In this document: piece after piece, positions 1 to 6,400 of the stretch
Layout: every line of letters starts with the position of its first letter
Numbering within the stretch: position 1 is the stretch's first letter
Assembly: GCA_025464585.1 (NCBI GenBank)
Contig: JAODGL010000079.1
Location: forward strand, 1-13,605
Reading direction: 5' to 3'
DNA: 13,605 nt
From: Methanosarcinales archaeon
GTDB lineage: Archaea > Halobacteriota > Syntropharchaeia > Alkanophagales > Methanospirareceae
Program-made: the position numbers and the translations under genes
Notes under the pieces: generated by a model
Seen by the model: only the letters and a program-made list of their open reading frames with translations
Databases searched by the model: none
What the model was told of the DNA's origin: nothing

Positions 1-2
1 AT

Positions 3-53
3 TTTGAAGTGCTAAGCAAGATATTAAAACAAAAACGGCTTACGGATTTTTAG
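3..53 (+). CDS. Possible C-terminal end of an upstream gene (partial)
   Basis: The third frame is open from the window edge to a TAG at 51-53 and would encode the last 16 residues, FEVLSKILKQKRLTDF, a basic helical tail of the kind often seen at protein ends. The other two forward frames stop within the first 20 bases. Too little is present to name a family, and this may be chance. Confidence 0.35.
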   Translation, partial: FEVLSKILKQKRLTDF

Positions 54-78
54 CTCGTGTTTTTTTCCCTTCTATTAT

Positions 79-86
79 TTTATATT
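79..86 (+). promoter_or_regulatory. Candidate TATA box for the DUF1847 gene
   Basis: TTTATATT lies in an AT-rich stretch about 65 bases before the start codon at 148. Transcription would begin near 105-112 and leave a short leader carrying the Shine-Dalgarno-like AGGAGA at about 131-136. A pair of 13-base direct repeats starts at the edge of this box. Confidence 0.4.
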
Positions 87-111
87 ACAATTACTTACAT
101 TACAAGTACTT
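84..111 (+). repeat. Tandem 13-base direct repeat at promoter (possible operator)
   Basis: ATTACAATTACTT (84-96) and ATTACAAGTACTT (99-111) match at 12 of 13 bases and are spaced 15 bases apart start to start. They overlap the candidate TATA box and extend to the expected transcription start, where an archaeal repressor would bind. No regulator is identified. Confidence 0.4.
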
Positions 112-147
112 TTCCTAAACTGGATCACCATAGGAGAAGAGAAATTA

Positions 148-762
148 ATGAACTGTGCGAGCTGCAAAGGAAAAGTGTGCTATAAAGGCAAAGACTGCAC
201 TGAAATTGCAGAGGATGCCAAAGAAGCATACAAAGCCGATGCCGAAGTTCTTAAGTCGCTTAGAGTTTCTGCACACATTGAATCAAGGTATTACATGAAG
301 AAAAACCGCATAGAGGAGCTGATTTTATATGCGAAAGAGATGGGCTACAAGAAATTAGGCGTTGCGTTCTGCATAGGACTGGAAAAAGAGGCGAAGATAA
401 TCTGTGATATTCTATCTCAGTACTTCGCTGTGTCTTCTGTCTGCTGTAAGGTATGTGGGATTGACAAATCATATTTCGAGTTAGAACCTCTCCACGAGGG
501 TGCAGAAGTAGAGGCGATGTGCAATCCAATAGGGCAAGCGATAACCTTAAACACGGAAAAGACGGACTTGAACATCATCTTAGGATTATGTATAGGGCAT
601 GACATACTGTTTACAAAATACTCTGAGGCGCCGGTAACTACAATTGCGGTAAAAGACCGCGTTCTCGCTCATAACCCGCTTGGTGCGATATATTCCGGGT
701 ATCATCTGAAGAAATTGAGAGAATACGCTCAAAACCAGGTTCAGGAGGTGATAAAATGGTAA
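148..762 (+). CDS. DUF1847 family cysteine-rich protein
   Basis: The 204-residue product matches my memory of the DUF1847 family: a small N-terminal cysteine cluster (C3, C6, C11, C17) that probably binds a metal, followed by an alpha/beta domain with further conserved cysteines around residues 98-103 (CCKVC) and the stretch NPIGQA. The family occurs in anaerobic bacteria and archaea and its function is unknown; a metal-binding or redox role is only an inference from the cysteines. There is no signal peptide or membrane segment, so the protein is likely cytoplasmic. The ATG at 148 follows a good ribosome site (AGGAGA, about 11 bases upstream). The stop overlaps the next small ORF by 7 bases, which suggests co-translation with it. 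Confidence 0.75.
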   Translation: MNCASCKGKVCYKGKDCTEIAEDAKEAYKADAEVLKSLRVSAHIESRYYMKKNRIEELILYAKEMGYKKLGVAFCIGLEKEAKIICDILSQYFAVSSVCCKVCGIDKSYFELEPLHEGAEVEAMCNPIGQAITLNTEKTDLNIILGLCIGHDILFTKYSEAPVTTIAVKDRVLAHNPLGAIYSGYHLKKLREYAQNQVQEVIKW

Positions 763-890
763 ATAATCTGAAGCCTGCAAAGCTTATGGGCGTTGAAAGT
801 CGGGGAATGATTTTAGCCGTGGATGTTAGCGGGAAACCGATTTTATTGCATCCCGATACGGAAGTGCCCGCAGGCAGCAGAGTCCGATGA
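756..890 (+). CDS. Micro-ORF: C-terminal fragment of a MetRS-type tRNA-binding domain
   Basis: This 44-residue ORF contains NLKPAKLMGVESRGMILA and ends PDTEVPAGSRVR, which I recognise as the last part of the OB-fold tRNA-binding domain at the C-terminus of methionyl-tRNA synthetase (also found as a free-standing protein). A full domain is about 105 residues; the first 60 or so are absent, and the matching sequence begins almost at the ATG. It overlaps the DUF1847 gene by 7 bases and the next gene by 4 (ATGA), with GGAGGTG just upstream of its start. That arrangement fits a translationally coupled gene, but the half-domain could not form a normal OB fold on its own. It is either a remnant of a lost full-length gene or a kept short peptide. 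Confidence 0.6.
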   Translation: MVNNLKPAKLMGVESRGMILAVDVSGKPILLHPDTEVPAGSRVR

Positions 891-2158
891 ATGAAGAAGA
901 AGTGAAACGAAAGCAGCCTTTAGGAGAAGAAGAAGACATTTTGTACGGACATCTGATGACAGAGTGGCAGCAAGTAAGACCATTAGCGCAATGGATGGTC
1001 TATTTCGACCCAGATACAAAAATAGCATATTCACATGCTGATTATCTTCCTGAGGAAGTCCAGAGAAGACTGTTACAGAAGCACGCTTTTGAATCCCACA
1101 GCCAACGGGCTTACTTCGTTGTTGAGGATAACAAACTCACTGAATATAAGGGTCTTACCTTGCCATACAGCGATGAAATAGTGCCTGCAAGTGGTCAACC
1201 ACGGGGATTGCTTTTAAAGAAGCATGGTAAGAGAGAGGCAAGAGCACTAAACGATATTGCCAGTAGAGGAGGAAACGTCAAGGCTGAGTATCACGATGTT
1301 GGAATCGCATTACTACTTAAAAGAGGGACAAAGATAGACGTGAGACCTCTAACCGCGGAAGAGGAGAAGAAACTTGAAAACGGAAAATTTTATGGTGGTG
1401 AAATTATTCATTACGGTGTTCTCAAAAGATGGGGTGAAGATTACATCCCATTTATCAGGCTTGACCTTTTTCAAATAGTCCGTCAATTCGCCATAATGGA
1501 AGGGATTGACCATGTCGAGCTACTCTCCAATGCCATGAAGAGATTGGGTAGCACGTTGAGAACAGCTCATGAGCTTGGAATTTACCATTGCTTTACTCAT
1601 CCTGGAAATATAGACGCTCGTGGTAACCTGATAGACTATGAACATGCGATATACCGGGATGAGATTCCTGCGATAAAAGAGAACATGGCGCTGTTTAGTG
1701 AAGAGGGCTTGAGATTTAGAGATATAGACGTCTTCTTTGGTGGTGAACGTGAGATTCTGAGAAGATGCCAGGAATGCTTTAAACTTACTTATAAAGAGCT
1801 GATGACAAAGGTAAGGTTCCTGAGGGAGAACATCTCCTTGTCGGTTGGCATTCCCGTTTTTGAGCTCCTGGCTCATTTGAACGTTGGATTCTACGAGGAT
1901 ACAATAAAAAAACTCCCTGGTAGAGACCAGAGGAGAATAATCGAGGCGTTTATTGACCATTATTGTGATTCGATAAGCGAAAGAGAAGAGATCAAGGAGA
2001 AGGTCTTTTCTTCGCTCGCCAGAGCTCGAGAATGGACTCCTGCTGTGAGTGAATTCTTTGTGCGCACCTGTCCAGAAAGTCCAGAGTCTCCGCCGCGAGA
2101 GATTTCCAGCGAGTTCATTTTAAACTTATGGAACTCAACAGACATGTTGGAAAGATAA
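887..2158 (+). CDS. Uncharacterised protein with altered kinase-like catalytic loop
   Basis: The 423-residue product has no family name I can give firmly. Residues 222-253 run STLRTAHELGIYHCF, then THPGNI, and shortly after LIDYEHA. This resembles the catalytic loop of kinase-like folds (H-G-D-x-H-P-x-N followed by a metal-binding D), with H234, H238, N241 and D250 in the right order. The catalytic Asp expected at residue 236 is Phe. The SelO pseudokinases also lack that Asp. Upstream, GLLLKKHGKREARAL (107-121) could supply the ATP-lysine and helix-C acidic residue, though this is weaker. The C-terminal 170 residues are mostly helical, and there is no membrane segment or signal. It starts at an ATGA overlap with the micro-ORF, so it is probably translated from the same message. 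Confidence 0.5.
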   Translation: MNEEEVKRKQPLGEEEDILYGHLMTEWQQVRPLAQWMVYFDPDTKIAYSHADYLPEEVQRRLLQKHAFESHSQRAYFVVEDNKLTEYKGLTLPYSDEIVPASGQPRGLLLKKHGKREARALNDIASRGGNVKAEYHDVGIALLLKRGTKIDVRPLTAEEEKKLENGKFYGGEIIHYGVLKRWGEDYIPFIRLDLFQIVRQFAIMEGIDHVELLSNAMKRLGSTLRTAHELGIYHCFTHPGNIDARGNLIDYEHAIYRDEIPAIKENMALFSEEGLRFRDIDVFFGGEREILRRCQECFKLTYKELMTKVRFLRENISLSVGIPVFELLAHLNVGFYEDTIKKLPGRDQRRIIEAFIDHYCDSISEREEIKEKVFSSLARAREWTPAVSEFFVRTCPESPESPPREISSEFILNLWNSTDMLER

Positions 2159-2173
2159 CGTTAACTTTAAAGG

Positions 2174-2198
2174 GATATGTTTGATTTGATATGTTAAC
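2174..2198 (+). repeat. Short direct repeat upstream of the trkA group
   Basis: GATATGTT occurs at 2174-2181 and again at 2188-2195, 14 bases apart. The palindrome GTTAAC occurs at 2160-2165 and 2193-2198. These sit in the gap between the kinase-like gene and the trkA group and could be operator half-sites, but the sequence is AT-rich and chance is possible. Confidence 0.25.
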
Positions 2199-2240
2199 AA
2201 GATATACCATGAAGCAATTTATTCGGTTGGCGGGGAAGGG

Positions 2241-2306
2241 ATGAAAGAGATAGAAAAGATGAGCGAAAAGCTCTGGATTCGTGAACAGTTAAGAAGAGAG
2301 AGGTAA
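2241..2306 (+). CDS. Short ORF directly before trkA
   Basis: The ORF encodes 21 residues, MKEIEKMSEKLWIREQLRRER, and its stop is one base before the trkA ATG. The frame is open further upstream from 2190 and reads there like a protein tail (YHEAIYSVGGEG), without an ATG, GTG or TTG start in a good position. A GGGGAAGGG tract precedes the ATG at 2241. It may be a leader peptide coupling translation to trkA, or the end of a decayed gene. I recognise no family. Confidence 0.3.
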   Translation: MKEIEKMSEKLWIREQLRRER

Positions 2307-2307
2307 A

Positions 2308-2958
2308 ATGTATCTGATAATAGTGGGATTAGGGGGAATAGGAAGAAATCTGGTGGACATTGCCACGAGGAACAAGAATGATGTGGTTGTCATAGACCAG
2401 GATGAGAAGAGATGCCGGGAGATAGCGAGCAAATACGATGTTTTAACGATTGTCGGGGATGCAACAGAGAAGTCAACCCTGGAAGAGGCAGAAGCGAGCA
2501 GAGCAAATGCACTCATCGCTACCACTTCGGACGATGCTGCTAATTTGATGATGTGCCTAACGGCAAAAGGGTTGGGCACAAAAAGAACCGTTGCCGTGGT
2601 GAATCAGGAAGAGCACGTGGAGATGTTCAAGGAAGCGGACATCTTTCTGTTTGAAAATCCTGACATGACCGTTGCGAGTCACCTCTATTTTTCGGTGAAA
2701 CGCCCGAAAATAAAAGATTTTCTTACGGTAAGTGGAGGAAAAGCGGAGATATTCGAGGTTGTTGTCTCTGATAAATCGCGTGTTGCGGGGCAGAAGCTAT
2801 CAAAGTTGCGTATAAAGGATGGGATAATCGTAGCGATAGAACGAAACGGAGATATAATACTGCCAAAAGGCGATACAGTCATCGAAACACATGACCACAT
2901 CACCATCTTTGCGAAGGCGAAGGAAGTGGAGAAGATAAGTTCCCTGTTTGCGCCGTAA
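2308..2958 (+). CDS. trkA: TrkA family potassium uptake regulator (RCK protein)
   Basis: This 216-residue protein has the standard single-RCK layout. A Rossmann TrkA-N domain fills about residues 1-120: the nucleotide-binding GLGGIG is at 7-12 and the acidic D30 at the end of strand 2 is the NAD(H)-type choice. A TrkA-C ligand-sensing domain follows at about 135-214. Such proteins form octameric rings on the cytoplasmic face of Trk/Ktr potassium transporters and gate K+ uptake in response to nucleotides. The length is typical and no motif is missing. No transporter subunit (TrkH) is present in the window, so its partner must be encoded elsewhere. The start is 2 bases after the stop of the small ORF ahead of it. 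Confidence 0.9.
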   Translation: MYLIIVGLGGIGRNLVDIATRNKNDVVVIDQDEKRCREIASKYDVLTIVGDATEKSTLEEAEASRANALIATTSDDAANLMMCLTAKGLGTKRTVAVVNQEEHVEMFKEADIFLFENPDMTVASHLYFSVKRPKIKDFLTVSGGKAEIFEVVVSDKSRVAGQKLSKLRIKDGIIVAIERNGDIILPKGDTVIETHDHITIFAKAKEVEKISSLFAP

Positions 2959-2973
2959 TCATTCCTCTTTCTC

Positions 2974-3045
2974 CTATAAGTCCTTTAACATCCCTTGCTT
3001 TTTAAGAATTCCTTTTATTTTTTCAGCTGATTTATCCGTCATCAT
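2974..3045 (-). pseudogene. Second half of a probable broken small gene
   Basis: The - strand ORF encodes 23 residues, including DKSAEKIKGILKKQGMLKDL, which reads like the C-terminal end of a small antitoxin-like protein. Its ATGATG start lies inside the end of the preceding ORF (3032-3100) in another frame. Joining the two by one frameshift near 3040 would give a single protein of about 45 residues behind the antitoxin-like gene at 3100-3294. I therefore read the pair as one decayed gene, but two overlapping micro-ORFs cannot be excluded. Confidence 0.35.
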
Positions 3046-3100
3046 GTTTATCTACTATTACTTCTTCGCCTAAGCGTCCCAGTTTCAAAATCATTCTCAT
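3032..3100 (-). pseudogene. First half of a probable broken small gene
   Basis: The - strand ORF encodes 22 residues, MRMILKLGRLGEEVIVDKHDDG. Its ATG overlaps the stop of the upstream antitoxin-like gene by one base (TAATG), the classic coupling seen in toxin-antitoxin pairs. It ends early, while the frame that continues with sensible protein sequence is the ORF at 2974-3045. The break looks like a frameshift near 3040. Confidence 0.35.
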
Positions 3101-3294
3101 TAATTGAAACGGCGTATCTGTCTCTCCTCAGGCTTCAGCCAATCTTTTTTAAGAGACGCTTCACTTGCTAATGCAAGTTCCATCTTTTGTTCCAAAGCCT
3201 TAGTCTCTAAAAATCGGATAAAATCCAGTATCTCCATGAAATAGGGCTCAGGAACATTTTCTATCTCTTTGGCGATTAATTCTTTTACTTCCAT
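3100..3294 (-). CDS. Small antitoxin-like protein (DUF2281-like)
   Basis: The 64-residue acidic protein has an N-terminal helical pattern (IAKEIENVPEPYFMEILDFI) and then ALASEASLKKDWLKPEE. This is the pattern I associate with the DUF2281-like small proteins of archaea and cyanobacteria that sit next to PIN-type toxins. In that family the DW-x-x-PEE stretch is normally followed by a short acidic end; here the tail is RQIRRFN, which may be altered. No toxin gene is intact beside it: what follows is a short broken reading frame. The assignment as an antitoxin is inference from pattern and size. A TATA-like box lies 22 bases upstream. Confidence 0.6.
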   Translation of the reverse strand: MEVKELIAKEIENVPEPYFMEILDFIRFLETKALEQKMELALASEASLKKDWLKPEERQIRRFN

Positions 3295-3315
3295 TTTTCC
3301 ATCCCACCAATTTTA

Positions 3316-3323
3316 TTTTATAA
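3316..3323 (-). promoter_or_regulatory. Candidate TATA box for the antitoxin-like gene
   Basis: On the - strand this reads TTATAAAA, 22 bases before the ATG at 3294. Transcription would start at or very near the start codon, leaving almost no leader. Confidence 0.4.
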
Positions 3324-3347
3324 TTCTCAAATTAAAAGCAATTTCCG

Positions 3348-3435
3348 ATAACGTTTCCAGCATATCTGAAGTTCGCCCGATAGGGCGAATTTGGACGGAG
3401 GTGCGAAGCACCATAGCCAGATATGCATGTGTTAT
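3348..3435. repeat. Nested inverted-repeat element with two internal hairpins
   Basis: The outer arms GCATATCTG (3360-3368) and CAGATATGC (3418-3426) pair perfectly over 9 bp. Beyond them ATAAC (3348-3352) and GTTAT (3431-3435) also pair, with unequal unpaired spacers of 7 and 4 bases. Inside are two hairpins: AAGTTCGCCC (3369-3378), loop GATA, GGGCGAATTT (3383-3392), 10 bp with one G-T; and GGTGC (3400-3404), loop GAA, GCACC (3408-3412). The second contains GCGAAGC, a known exceptionally stable DNA mini-hairpin. The element is more GC-rich than its surroundings and fills most of the noncoding gap 3295-3565; the rest of that gap is AT-rich with no gene. It could be a mobile-element end, a REP/MITE-like repeat, an integron attC-like site or a structured RNA. 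Confidence 0.65.
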
Positions 3436-3458
3436 AACTTCTGTTTTTAACAATCTCC

Positions 3459-3467
3459 TTATAAAAG
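3459..3467. promoter_or_regulatory. TATA-like sequence between the hairpin element and mptD
   Basis: TTATAAAAG on + (CTTTTATAA on -). Read on -, transcription would start near 3435, exactly at the outer edge of the nested palindrome, so it could drive a structured RNA or the long leader of the antitoxin-like gene. Read on +, it would give mptD a leader of about 80 bases. Direction is undecided. Confidence 0.3.
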
Positions 3468-3565
3468 CTTTTCTATTTAATTTAAAATCCTTTCAGAAAA
3501 ATAACTTTAACTTACCATAAACTACTTTCTTTTTTCTATGTGACGGACATACGCAAAAGCACAAA

Positions 3566-3937
3566 ATGCAAAATGAGAAAGAGGAAATATCGGATAGGGA
3601 CCGGGCATTATTCGAAGCCGGCATCAAATTAGGTGCTCTATACCATCAGTTCACAGGCACGCCCGTGAGCATAGAAACAGTGGAAAAATTAGAGACGGCG
3701 ATAGAAAGAAGTGTATCGCTTCAACCCTGGGTGAGCTCGGTAGAAGTGAAGATTGATAGAGAAAAGGTGAGAAAGTGCGAGTTCGAGAATAAATTCAAGT
3801 ATTGTGAGTTAAGTGGCGAAATGCTGGACGTAAAAGTGGTTGTTTTGTATGAGAACGTGGAAGTGCATGCGAGGGTGAAATACGAAGAGGAGCTTGATTA
3901 TCCCCTGATGCGCGTTGAAAAAGTAACAACGTTCTGA
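3566..3937 (+). CDS. mptD: Archaeal dihydroneopterin aldolase MptD (DUF381)
   Basis: The 123-residue protein carries the hallmarks of the archaeal MptD family: SDRDRALFEAGIKLGALYHQ near the N-terminus, FTGTPVS after it, LQPWV at about 52-56, and YPLMRVEKV near the end. MptD cleaves 7,8-dihydroneopterin to 6-hydroxymethyl-7,8-dihydropterin and glycolaldehyde, an early step on the way to tetrahydromethanopterin, the C1 carrier of methanogens and their relatives. Length matches the family (about 120-127). It acts in the cytoplasm. The gene stands alone on + and converges on argS with only 9 bases between stop codons. The ATG lacks a clear ribosome site. It is the best marker of lineage in the window. 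Confidence 0.88.
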   Translation: MQNEKEEISDRDRALFEAGIKLGALYHQFTGTPVSIETVEKLETAIERSVSLQPWVSSVEVKIDREKVRKCEFENKFKYCELSGEMLDVKVVVLYENVEVHARVKYEEELDYPLMRVEKVTTF

Positions 3938-3946
3938 AAAAAATCA

Positions 3947-5647
3947 TTACATCTCTTCCGGTGCTTCTATGCCCAGCACATCCAGGGTATCACTTAGAAC
4001 TATTTTTGCACATTCCACGAGAACCAACCTCGCTTTTCTTAGCTCCTCATCGGCATTCAACACCGGGCAATCTTTATAAAACAAGTTGAAACGTTCAGCG
4101 AGCTCTCTTGCGTATTTAGCGACCAGATGCGGCTTCAACTCTGAAGATGTTCGCTCCACAATATACCAGAACTTGGATAACTTTATTATTAGCTCCTTTT
4201 CACTATCCTCCTTGAGCAGAGCTGCCTCGTAATCCACCGTGGAGAAACCCTGTTCCTCCGCAGCCCTTAATATGCTGCAAGCACGTGCATGCGAATATTG
4301 AATAAACGGAGCGCCTTTCTTCTCTATATCGAGTGCATCTTTGAAATCAAACACTATATGCTTATCCGGCGATACTTTCACCATGTCATACCGCAATGCA
4401 CCTATTCCTACTTTTCTTGCAATTTCGCGCTTCTTATCTTCATCCAAATCTCCCCTCCTCTTTTTCACTTCTTTATACGCCCTCTCTTCGATTTTTTCCA
4501 TCAACTCATCCGCGGAGATATATCTACCGGCACGCGTGGATAAAGAACCGGTTGGCAGCGAGACAAACTCGAAGATAACAAATTCCGGCACTTTCACTCC
4601 CAATATTTGAAGCGCTTTCGCCAATTGCTGTGAGACCAACTCGTGGTCTTTCCCAAACACATCTATCACCCTGTCACATCTATTGCTTTTCCATCTGTGA
4701 TAAGCGAGGTCTCTCGCGGTATAAAGCGAAGTTCCATCTGTCCTCTGTATTACCAATTCCTTTTCTATTCCCTCCAGTTGCAGTAAAAGAGCAGAACCCG
4801 AACTGTCGAATTTTATCTTCCCCTTTTGCTTTAACTCTTCTATTACTTCTTTCACTGCACCTCTTCTCACAAATTCACTTTCCCAAACGAATAAATCATG
4901 CAGAATATTTAACCGTTGCAGGGATGCCTGGATTCCCGAAAGGCATTTCTTCACCACTGCTTCATATCTCTTCACCACGGCTTCATCGCCTGCCTCGTAT
5001 TTCCTCATCAATGCTTCCACATCCTTCAAAAATGCACTATTCTCCTCTATCATCCTGTTTGCAGCGATGTAAACGTCAGCAACGGCATGGTCAGCTTTTT
5101 TATCCTCGGCTAAAGCGATTCTTTCCGCACCCCACACCACTACCCCTATCTGCCTTCCCATATCATTCAAATAGAAATGCGTTTCCACGTCGTAACCTGC
5201 ACGCTTTAATACTCGCACCAGAACATCACCAATAATAGCGTTTCTGAGATGCCCTATATGGAGAGGACCATCAGGATTAGCAGAAGTATGCTCGATTATA
5301 ATCTTATCTTTCTTCTTTGCGGGCTCTATTCCTTCCTTTATCCTGCGCAAGGTCTTATGCAGGAAGAGATCGTTCACATAGAAGTTGATATAAGGACCGG
5401 CAGCAACTGCATTTGAGATCAATGTGTATTCAGCAGGTATCTCGAGGTGGTTTACGATCTCCGTAGCGACGATTTCCGGTGGCTGTTTGTAAGCACGAGC
5501 CAATGAGAAAGCAACTCGGGATGCAATATCTGCATGCTCGCTCTCTTCTAAATCTAATCCTGTTTCCAACTCCTCATACTCATAAGAAGCTTTTTCCAAT
5601 GCTCTCTTCAACACTTGCTCAACTTCTTTTTCTAATTCGAGGAACAT
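3947..5647 (-). CDS. argS: Arginyl-tRNA synthetase
   Basis: A 566-residue class I synthetase that charges tRNA-Arg with arginine. Order: N-terminal Arg-tRNA-synthetase domain (about 1-90, contacting the tRNA elbow), catalytic core with TSANPDGPLHIGHLRNAI (HIGH at 130-133), FYLNDMG, and RTDGTSLYTARDLAYH (302-317), the second signature loop GSLSTRAGRYI (367-377), then an all-helical DALR anticodon-binding domain from about 450 (QYSHARACSILR) to the end. The KMSKS lysine is absent (SLSTR), as in many arginyl-tRNA synthetases. The ATG at 5647 gives the expected length. It is divergent from radB with 57 bases between starts, and converges on mptD at its 3' end. Confidence 0.95.
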   Translation of the reverse strand: MFLELEKEVEQVLKRALEKASYEYEELETGLDLEESEHADIASRVAFSLARAYKQPPEIVATEIVNHLEIPAEYTLISNAVAAGPYINFYVNDLFLHKTLRRIKEGIEPAKKKDKIIIEHTSANPDGPLHIGHLRNAIIGDVLVRVLKRAGYDVETHFYLNDMGRQIGVVVWGAERIALAEDKKADHAVADVYIAANRMIEENSAFLKDVEALMRKYEAGDEAVVKRYEAVVKKCLSGIQASLQRLNILHDLFVWESEFVRRGAVKEVIEELKQKGKIKFDSSGSALLLQLEGIEKELVIQRTDGTSLYTARDLAYHRWKSNRCDRVIDVFGKDHELVSQQLAKALQILGVKVPEFVIFEFVSLPTGSLSTRAGRYISADELMEKIEERAYKEVKKRRGDLDEDKKREIARKVGIGALRYDMVKVSPDKHIVFDFKDALDIEKKGAPFIQYSHARACSILRAAEEQGFSTVDYEAALLKEDSEKELIIKLSKFWYIVERTSSELKPHLVAKYARELAERFNLFYKDCPVLNADEELRKARLVLVECAKIVLSDTLDVLGIEAPEEM

Positions 5648-5671
5648 GTTTTTAGTATAGAATGGTGTAGG

Positions 5672-5679
5672 ATAAAAAT
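5672..5679. promoter_or_regulatory. Candidate TATA box in the argS/radB divergent gap
   Basis: ATAAAAAT lies 26 bases before the radB ATG and, on the other strand, ATTTTTAT lies 25 bases before the argS ATG. This one AT-rich spot is the only good TATA candidate in the 57-base gap, so both genes may be served by it and be near-leaderless. Confidence 0.35.
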
Positions 5680-5704
5680 AGAGTATTCAAAAAGAAAGTT
5701 TGTT

Positions 5705-6400
5705 ATGCAACTTCCCACGAAATATAGTACCGGATGCAAGAGCATAGACGAGCTGTTAGGAGGAGGCTTCGAATCTGGAACTGTTACCCAACTATACGGA
5801 GAGGCAGGCAGTGGAAAAACCAATGTATGCCTCCAGGCGGCGGTAGAATGTGCGATAAAAGGGAAGAAGGTGATTTTTATAGACAGTGAAGGATTTTCTC
5901 CGGAAAGATTCCTACAAATTGCCAGTGCTAACTCAGAAGATGTAGAAAGCATAGCACGAAGGATTATAATCTACGAGCCACATAGTTTCGAGCAGCAAAC
6001 GTCATGCATAAACGAGATTGAGGATGTAATAAAGGAAAATGGAGTTGCACTCGTAATCCTCGACTCAGCCACTCTCTTCTACCGATTGGAGCTGGACGAT
6101 GAAAGAAGCATATATCTGAGGCGAGTATTGGCGAACCAAATAATGCATCTTTTGGAAATTGCTCGTAAGTATGACCTCGCAGTCATAATAACAAATCAGG
6201 TGTATATGGATATTGAGGATGGAAATTTACGCCCTTCCGGGGGATATGCTCTCGAACACTTATCCAAGGTAATCGTGCAGCTTGAGAAGACGTCAGAAGG
6301 GCGTGGTAAAAGAATAGCTACCTTAAAGAAGCACCGGTCTATGCCTGAAGACATAGCATGCGAGTTTTTTATCACGAGCCGAGGGGTGGAAGATAAGTAA
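5705..6400 (+). CDS. radB: DNA repair and recombination protein RadB
   Basis: A 231-residue RecA-fold ATPase, the usual length of the euryarchaeal RadA paralogue RadB, and lacking the N-terminal helix-hairpin-helix domain of RadA. Visible motifs: STGCKSIDELLGGGFESG (8-25), Walker A GEAGSGKT (32-39), FIDSEGFSPERF (58-69), and Walker B VALVILD (114-120). The stretch ITNQVYMD matches the RecA/RadA core. RadB is thought to act as a recombination mediator that helps RadA and interacts with Holliday-junction resolvase. Its TAA overlaps the ATG of the radical SAM gene by one base (TAATG), so the two are translationally coupled. A TATA-like ATAAAAAT lies 26 bases upstream of the ATG, suggesting a leaderless message. 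Confidence 0.92.
   Translation: MQLPTKYSTGCKSIDELLGGGFESGTVTQLYGEAGSGKTNVCLQAAVECAIKGKKVIFIDSEGFSPERFLQIASANSEDVESIARRIIIYEPHSFEQQTSCINEIEDVIKENGVALVILDSATLFYRLELDDERSIYLRRVLANQIMHLLEIARKYDLAVIITNQVYMDIEDGNLRPSGGYALEHLSKVIVQLEKTSEGRGKRIATLKKHRSMPEDIACEFFITSRGVEDK

Noticed and set aside
1520..1960. 146-codon open frame on - within the kinase-like gene
   Set aside because: Antisense to a better coding frame with no ribosome site or recognisable motif.
3269..3520. 83-codon open frame on + through the hairpin element
   Set aside because: It begins antisense to the antitoxin-like gene and runs through the palindrome; its composition is not protein-like.
4517..4550. Missing KMSKS lysine in ArgS (SLSTR) as a sign of inactivity
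   Set aside because: Many functional arginyl-tRNA synthetases lack this lysine; the rest of the enzyme is intact.
4630..5235. 201-codon open frame on + opposite argS
   Set aside because: It lies wholly within argS on the other strand and its Ser/Pro/Leu/His-rich translation is typical of an antisense shadow.
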